Shown here: piece by piece, positions 19,127 through 24,255 of the stretch
How the letters are laid out: each line of letters opens with the position of its first letter
How positions within the stretch are numbered: position 1 is the first letter of the stretch
Assembly: GCA_002633005.1 (NCBI GenBank)
Contig: NMRA01000455.1
Coordinates: 22,869-47,123, forward strand
From: Phoronis australis
Lineage: Eukaryota > Phoronida > Phoronidae
Length of the DNA stretch: 24,255 nucleotides
Direction: 5' to 3'
Notes under the pieces: generated by a model
The model's input: only the letters and a program-made list of their open reading frames with translations
Told to the model about the DNA's origin: nothing
Databases searched by the model: none
Translations under genes and position numbers: made by a program

Positions 19127-21045
19127 ATGTTGGATTTATGGTTCTTGCTGGGTCGTCTTTTTCAAACAGTTGTCGCTAAGATTGATTTCGAAAACGTTTT
19201 TGATACACTCTCTTTAAAATTTATTAGAAGTATGTTGAAAGCTTTTAAGGTTGGACCTTTAATTAAATGGTGGATTTCGTTATTTCAAAACTCTTCAAAT
19301 TCATGTAATATTCAAAGTGGCTCTTTCTCAAAAATTTTCAAATTATGCAGAGGCTATATCCACATATTTTATATAGTGTGTTGAAATTTTAGCTCAAGCA
19401 ATCAGAAATAATAAAAAGTGGAAGGTAACAAAATACGACAGGAAGTTTTTTGAGATTTCAAAGTATGCGAATGACATATAATTATTTTAGAATGGTTCCT
19501 AAGCTCTTTGAAAAGTGTTCTCGTAACTTTGTTATTGTTTTACGAACTGTCCGGTTTGAAACTTAACTTTCGTAAAATAAAAATGGGATCAATGTCAGAA
19601 TCTGATAGACGGTTTTGTAAAGAAACTAATTTAGACTGGATAACTGGATTCAAGGCCCTAGGGATTTAATTTGAGTAATGATCATCATGATATATCACCA
19701 ATTAATCTTAAATCAAAATTTTAGAAAATAGAAAAATTCCCAAACCTTGGAGTTGTCTGGCTTTGTCAACAGTAGGGAAAATTACATTAATTAAATCATA
19801 AGCTCTGCCAAACTTACGTCACTCTCAATGCCGAATCCAGATGGCAATTTAATAAATGAACGAGAGAAACACTTCTTCAATTTTTATTTGTATTAATAAA
19901 AACAACAGTTAGTAAAACAAATTAAACTTATATGTGGTAATGGAAAAGGAGGCTGAAATATTATAGATATTAAGTCTTATGAATATAGCCTAAAATTGTC
20001 GAGGACTAAGCGTCTCCAGAAAACTGGTGATACTTGGAATGCCTTCTCGTCACTTACTAAGTGGAAGAAGGATTAAATTTTGGAAGCAATTTCAACGTTG
20101 TTATTGGTAGTAGATTTTGGCTTGATGTTTCCTTGGCATGGAAGAAACTTGTAACGTGACTGTTTTATTTCATCAACAATTTGTAGTACTTTGAATTAGC
20201 CCCTGTGGTTCAATACAAGCATGAAACTTGACTTTATTCAACAGTGGTATAAAAATGAACGATGAGAGATTTACTAAATGATGATCAAGCAATTCTGATT
20301 TTACAATCATTAAGAAAAAATTTTGGTACAAAAAGTTCCGTTTTTTGGATCATTACAGACTTGTTAAGTCAGTTATGCAAATTTGGTTAGGTCCCCTGTA
20401 CCAGCCAGGATATTTAAAACAAAAATTGCCGACAATTTCGACTCCACTGTTGCATTTTGTCGGCGTTCAAACGGGGTGCTCAAATTACATGTATAGGAAG
20501 ACATTTGTCAGAAATTTGGAGGCCAAATAAGCAAATGAACATTGTCCTGCAGAGGACAGTTAGAGATTTAAACCGTTTTTCTGTTCATCAGATGATTTTG
20601 ATTTTCCGTAAATGTATTGACGTTAGATTCATATTTAAGGTATTTCCAGTAAGAAATTGTACGCTGTATTATAACAACAAATGTCTATTTGCCGATAATT
20701 AAAGTTCTAGAGAATGACTTATGCACATTTTGCTCTGAGCACAGATACAATATTTTTGAAATGCAGATACATGTATGTAAGAGAGTTGTGGAGGAAGGTC
20801 TGTGATGATTTCCTTAGTATTGTTTTTTAAACCAACTTGACGTTTTGTTTGGAAATACCGAATGTGACAAGGATATAAATCGTGTGGTGTTAGTAACAAA
20901 AATGTCGTTAATCAATATAGGTTCCCTTAACTGTTGATGTCACTAGAGTTTTGAAAAACTATAGAAACACAGAGATTACTACTAATAAAATCAATGGTAC
21001 ACTAGAAAACCACAACGAAAAATGGAACTTAGTACAACCATATTG
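19127..21045 (+). mobile_element. Decayed LINE reverse-transcriptase ORF2
   Basis: The first frame (19127-19384) reads VVAKIDFENVFDTLSLKFI, the reverse-transcriptase motif A with the catalytic Asp intact (codon 19184-19186), then FKLCRG, after which the usual RQGCPLSP segment is missing. The next frame gives VEILAQAIRNNK and the active-site box as Y-A-N-D (19464-19475) instead of Y-A-D-D. Then come LSGLKLNFRKIK, ETNLDWITGFKALGI, NGKGGWNIIDIKSYEYSLKLS (in pieces, about 19936-20000) and FLDHYRLVKSVMQIW at about 20344. The C-terminal part to about 21045 ends in LENHNEKWNLV. Many stops, frameshifts and a catalytic change make it dead; the 5' end and endonuclease are absent. It resembles L1/Tx1-type elements by eye. 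Confidence 0.85.
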
Positions 21046-21551
21046 CTGGTAAATGTTTATGAATGTTTATGTAGGTTTGTATTGTAATTGTCTGTTACTA
21101 TAATCGTTTGAAAACAAACGTGTGTCACCCTTCGCCGTGCAGAAGACTTCGAAAGTAGGTTTAAAATTTCTCCCCAAAGTTTTGTGGGGTGTCAAGGGCT
21201 TTAAAGCATTTCCTTTTTCAGTTGTTTGTAATATCTGATAATGGACCAAAGACAGGTTTTAGTATCCTTTTTATTTCCAAAATGCACCATTTTCGCGTCA
21301 TTTACTTTGAAACGAATTGACGTTGAAACGAATTACCCTCTTCGTCAATCACTTCTTTGCTCCCTTCAAACTGATCAGACTCACACTGGGTTTCGCTTTT
21401 TAAATAGAATAATATCCAAGGGTCAAAAACGATTCTCGAAAATGGTAACAATTTCGTTTGAAAAACCAGAAACGACATAAAAGTGTTTACAAAAATTGCT
21501 CATATTTGAGAATTGTCGATGTACATGTAGACATTCAATCGCTCTTTTCAG

Positions 21552-21663
21552 GAGAATGCCAACAACAGGGCTGATTTGAGCACCGAATGCGCGAACACCC
21601 ATTGCGCAGACGGCGCACATGCTTGTGTTAAAGACTGCACTAACAATGTGGGAGTCTGCATCG
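21552..21663 (+). CDS. Exon 2 of the PAN-domain gene, Cys-rich module
   Basis: Bounded by a good acceptor (CTCTTTTCAG) and a strong donor (ATCG|GTAAGT), 112 bases long, entering in phase 0 and leaving in phase 1. In frame with exon 1 it adds 37 codons. The start is polar (ENANNRADLSTE) and is followed by cysteines at protein positions 136, 141, 148, 152 and 159 (spacing C-x4-C-x6-C-x3-C-x6-C). This is reminiscent of a partial EGF-like or other small disulfide domain, but the pattern is not diagnostic. The linking to exon 1 rests on phase, strand and cysteine content; no transcript is seen. The other strand and frames here also contain ORFs, which I treat as shadows. Confidence 0.55.
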
Positions 21664-21978
21664 GTAAGTCTTTCATTACATTAATTTGTATAAGCCGGCA
21701 ATTCATGTTCACTAGGTGGTGCTGATGTGTAACTCTCTGGTTCCTTACGTGCCTAGCCAGCACGCTGGCAACCGAACACCTAGCGGCACTCGGTGAAACA
21801 ACGAGGATGGTTAAACGCTCCTCTGGTAAATTCGCGTAGCTCGAGAGCAGACCATGACCGCTGGGCATTGGGCGCGGTATTAGATTTCCCAAGCGATTAC
21901 ATGTACATAGTACATGTTTTGTAGCAGTTCAAAATTATTGCGTTATTTACATTACCTTCCGTTATCTTACACATACAG

Positions 21979-22178
21979 TGCACGGTGTCAGAGACCGTAG
22001 AGAGGGAGACAAACCACAGAGCGAAATCCAATTGGCAGCCATTGTTGTTTCATGGACCATAGAGACGTCTAGCGGGCGTGTGTGCAATAAACAAATAAGG
22101 CAAGATATGATCGCTGCAGTTGGTAAAACCGCAATGGTGCGTTTTGCAATGCCTACTGCAGCAGCAACAGTTAATTGA
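21979..22178 (+). CDS. Possible terminal exon of the PAN-domain gene
   Basis: A pyrimidine-rich stretch ends ACATACAG at 21978. Joining the single base left by exon 2 gives a frame that stays open for 66 codons to TGA 22176-22178, with AATAAA at 22241-22246. This would complete a three-exon gene of about 226 residues. The peptide (VHGVRDRREGDK... SGRVCNKQIRQD) has a single Cys and does not look like an extracellular domain, so it may be non-coding. A rival acceptor with a better pyrimidine tract, TTTCTTTCTGCAG at 22424-22436, would add only about 9 codons before a stop. The true next exon may also lie beyond the window. Confidence 0.3.
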
Positions 22179-22249
22179 AAATTCGTGGCTTATGCTTTTT
22201 TGCTTCCCAACTGATTACGATAGATGATGGTCACGATTGAAATAAAGGA

Positions 22250-23090
22250 TGTTTTTGCGTGAAACTCTTGCCAGTCAATCAGTGATGAAGTGAGTGATTT
22301 GCACTTAATGTCTTTGTTGTTCTATGCATTTGATTGCATATATAGAAAATTATCGTTAATTGTTTGCATGACTTTGGGAACAACTGATAAATTTATTCTA
22401 TGACCATTGATTACTTTCGTTCGTTTCTTTCTGCAGTCTTAATACATTCAGATCTAAAAAAATAATAATTTGTACTATTCATTTACTAATTTAATTATCG
22501 CTACGCTGTCATACATTTGTTTTTATCTATTCCTTGGCTTCGTTGCTTATTATTTGTTTATTTCATTTATTTGTTTATTCATTGTTTTTGTTTATCTGCT
22601 GCTACTTATTTGAATATATTTCTTGTGATCCCAGGCAGTCAACAGTCTGAGTGTCGTTGGTCAATAATCTCTTTGATCATGGTATGGACTTCAGTGCATA
22701 ATAAATATTAATTGTTTGGTTTAAACCTGCTTGATAATTTCCAATAGGAAGTGTCGAAGGAGATGTTCTATTAATTACAAGCATATTGAGTCCTAAATTG
22801 GTGGGTACTTCGGTAGTATGTGTATTACAGTGTACATGTACCTCGGAAACCCCGTTACACTCAGTGACGATATCGTTTGTTTAGATTTTTGTTCCGACAC
22901 GGGTCTTAAAACATCAAGTCAGGAAATAAGGCGTCCTTGTTATTTACTTTGAAGTCGGCCCCTTTTTCCTGCCGATGTCGGCTTAATATGCTTTAACTAA
23001 CTGCGGATAGTCGATTTACTAAACTGTGAATGGTTTATGAGAGCTGGTTATCATCGTTAAAACTATCCTAAATAGACTGCGTATTCAATA
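22250..23090. other. Gene-free AT-rich stretch
   Basis: It holds T-rich runs, TTTATTTGTTTATT words (about 22555-22610) and one GTGTACATGTACC palindrome at about 22831. A 64-codon hydrophobic frame at 22517-22711 is a translation of the T-rich tract. No gene is supported. Confidence 0.5.
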
Positions 23091-23091
23091 G

Positions 23092-23340
23092 GTGTCGTGG
23101 CAGCTTTATGAGGGTATACAAGGCAGGTTTATTGGACTGCAAGAAGGAAGTCCATCCTTTGCTGGTTTTCAACCCTACCTTACCCTAATCCTCTTCAATC
23201 CAGTTCCATTTACTTCCACCCACCCCAATTCGCTACCCATTTCGGATACCATCAGGCACGGACGCTGGGAGTCCAGTGAATCAGTCCCAAATAGCGACTC
23301 CACTCTTTTCCCTGAAACTGCTGTGAGCTTTCTACGTTGA
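23092..23340 (+). other. Relatively GC-rich 82-codon ORF, unidentified
   Basis: The frame runs to TGA at 23338-23340 through DNA that is visibly richer in G and C than its flanks. The peptide (EGIQGRFIGLQEGSPSFAGF, then Pro/Ser-rich) has no recognisable domain. It contains CCTACCTTACCCTAATCC, loosely telomere-like. It might be a repeat fragment rather than a gene. The start codon is not a convincing one. Confidence 0.2.
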
Positions 23341-24255
23341 ATTCTCAATAGTATTGATAATAAGTAGGATTCTTTTCATGCAACGACCCCAATATAATAT
23401 TTTGGGGATGAGAGTATATTAAGAGTGACTCCAAATAAAAACCAACAGGTAGAGTCTATACCCAAAATCACCGATTTTTTTGAAACTTAGCACATGAGTT
23501 TGGTTTGTTGAGAAGTAGAAAAACCTCACTTTTTAAGAATTTTTATTCATTATTTTTCTTTTTATGACCTGTACCTCCATTTTGCAACAAAATTGGGCGT
23601 CGAAGTTGGCATGTTTGAATGCATTTTACTAGCATGTATGATACGGTCAAAACAAATAAATAAAACGAATTGAAAGGGCAATGGCTGAATAATTTAATGG
23701 CATAACTTTCAAAATCCATTTTTAAATTTATACGTTTTGAATTTGTGAAGCAAAAACGGCTATTTTTCAGGTGTTCACTGAAGCCATTTTCGGCCACATT
23801 TGGCACTCTGTAGCAGCCATAACGCACCTTTCCTGAAATTGACTTTATAATAATTTGTTAAGTCATTCCTAACCTGTTCATAATCTAAAATAAAAAATCT
23901 TGCCTCTAATGTAGTTTTTGCGTACGAAGCATTATACGAACTGCACTTCGTCCTTTTGCATGTTCTCAGTTGCCTCTGCTGCCAATAGGGGGCTCTTGGA
24001 ACATATAATTAGCTTGCGAAACACGACATAAAAACTTCGTATTTTGGAGAAAAGGCAGACAGCATTATTAATTACCATTCTATGAAAACGACATTGATGA
24101 TTAATACTTATTACAAAAATTTGTACGTAAATCAACTGGCATGCGTGCTTCTAAATGATAGATGGCGCTGCTTTTGTTTACGTGGAGACTGAAGACGCAT
24201 CTAGAATAAGAGCAGTAACACGAGGACCTTGCTATAATTCAAGACTTCGCGAGAT
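23341..24255. other. Gene-free stretch to the window end
   Basis: AT-rich DNA with short minus-strand frames (23827-23543 of 94 codons, 24135-23932 of 67 codons) that have no recognisable content. A small CCCCAA/TTGGGG hairpin lies at about 23384-23404. No RNA gene or repeat was identified. Confidence 0.5.

Larger units (their letters stand above)
12883..21551 (+). other. 8.7-kb intron of the PAN-domain gene
   Basis: It starts GTTAGA and ends with a pyrimidine-rich acceptor (CTCTTTTCAG at 21542-21551). Both flanking exon ends are phase 0, so the coding frame is kept if they are joined directly. Inside lie a minus-strand LINE end, a plus-strand LINE corpse, trinucleotide repeats and inverted repeats. 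Further small exons inside it cannot be excluded; 14335-14573 and 15072-15146 have acceptor-like starts but unconvincing content. Confidence 0.55.

Noticed and set aside
21548-21892. 114-codon minus-strand ORF opposite exon 2
   Set aside because: It is antisense to a splice-bounded, phase-compatible Cys-rich exon, and its peptide lacks a domain; treated as a shadow.
23160-23190. Telomere-like repeat
   Set aside because: Only one imperfect CCTACCTTACCCTAATCC stretch is present; there is no tandem TTAGGG array.

Overview
This window looks like non-coding-dominated nuclear DNA of a marine invertebrate animal. It is AT-rich, has almost no long open reading frames, carries spliced-gene signals (GT/AG borders with matching codon phase), and holds decayed non-LTR retrotransposons, a tRNA-derived SINE-like element, microsatellites and many TACATGTA palindromes. 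From memory, the two LINE remnants resemble elements common in corals and sea anemones, and PAN/apple proteins are abundant there, so an anthozoan is my favoured guess. Molluscs or other lophotrochozoans are not excluded. No bacterial operon, rRNA, CRISPR array or complete intact gene was found.

Layout. (1) 1-2000: mostly featureless DNA with a GC-rich repeat end near 420-540 and an unidentified 101-codon ORF at 671-976. (2) 2020-6720: a repeat-dense block. A composite array (about 3160-6495) is built from diverged units of about 320 and 430 bp containing AGGTCA direct repeats, plus a perfect 25-bp palindrome, switchable hairpins and TTCTTATTC simple repeats. Direct copies of another module (2320-2520 with 3074-3116, and 6499-6715) bracket it. 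A minus-strand tRNA-derived SINE-like element lies at 6193-6320. (3) 6720-12290: sparse DNA with one strong hairpin and a small GCGACCT repeat patch. (4) 12514-22246: the one credible host gene, on the plus strand. Exon 1 (12514-12882) encodes a signal peptide and a PAN/apple-like Cys-rich domain. Exon 2 (21552-21663) encodes a short Cys-rich module and joins it in phase. The 8.7-kb intron holds a minus-strand LINE 3' end (16185-16720), a plus-strand LINE reverse-transcriptase corpse (19127-21045), microsatellites and inverted repeats. The last exon is uncertain. (5) 22250-24255: no confident gene; one relatively GC-rich 82-codon ORF.

The genes do not form a pathway. The window is one secreted-protein gene embedded in transposon debris. 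The most unusual material is the 3.2-6.5 kb composite array with its nuclear-receptor-like half-sites and alternative hairpins. I do not see convincing evidence of a new multi-gene biological system.
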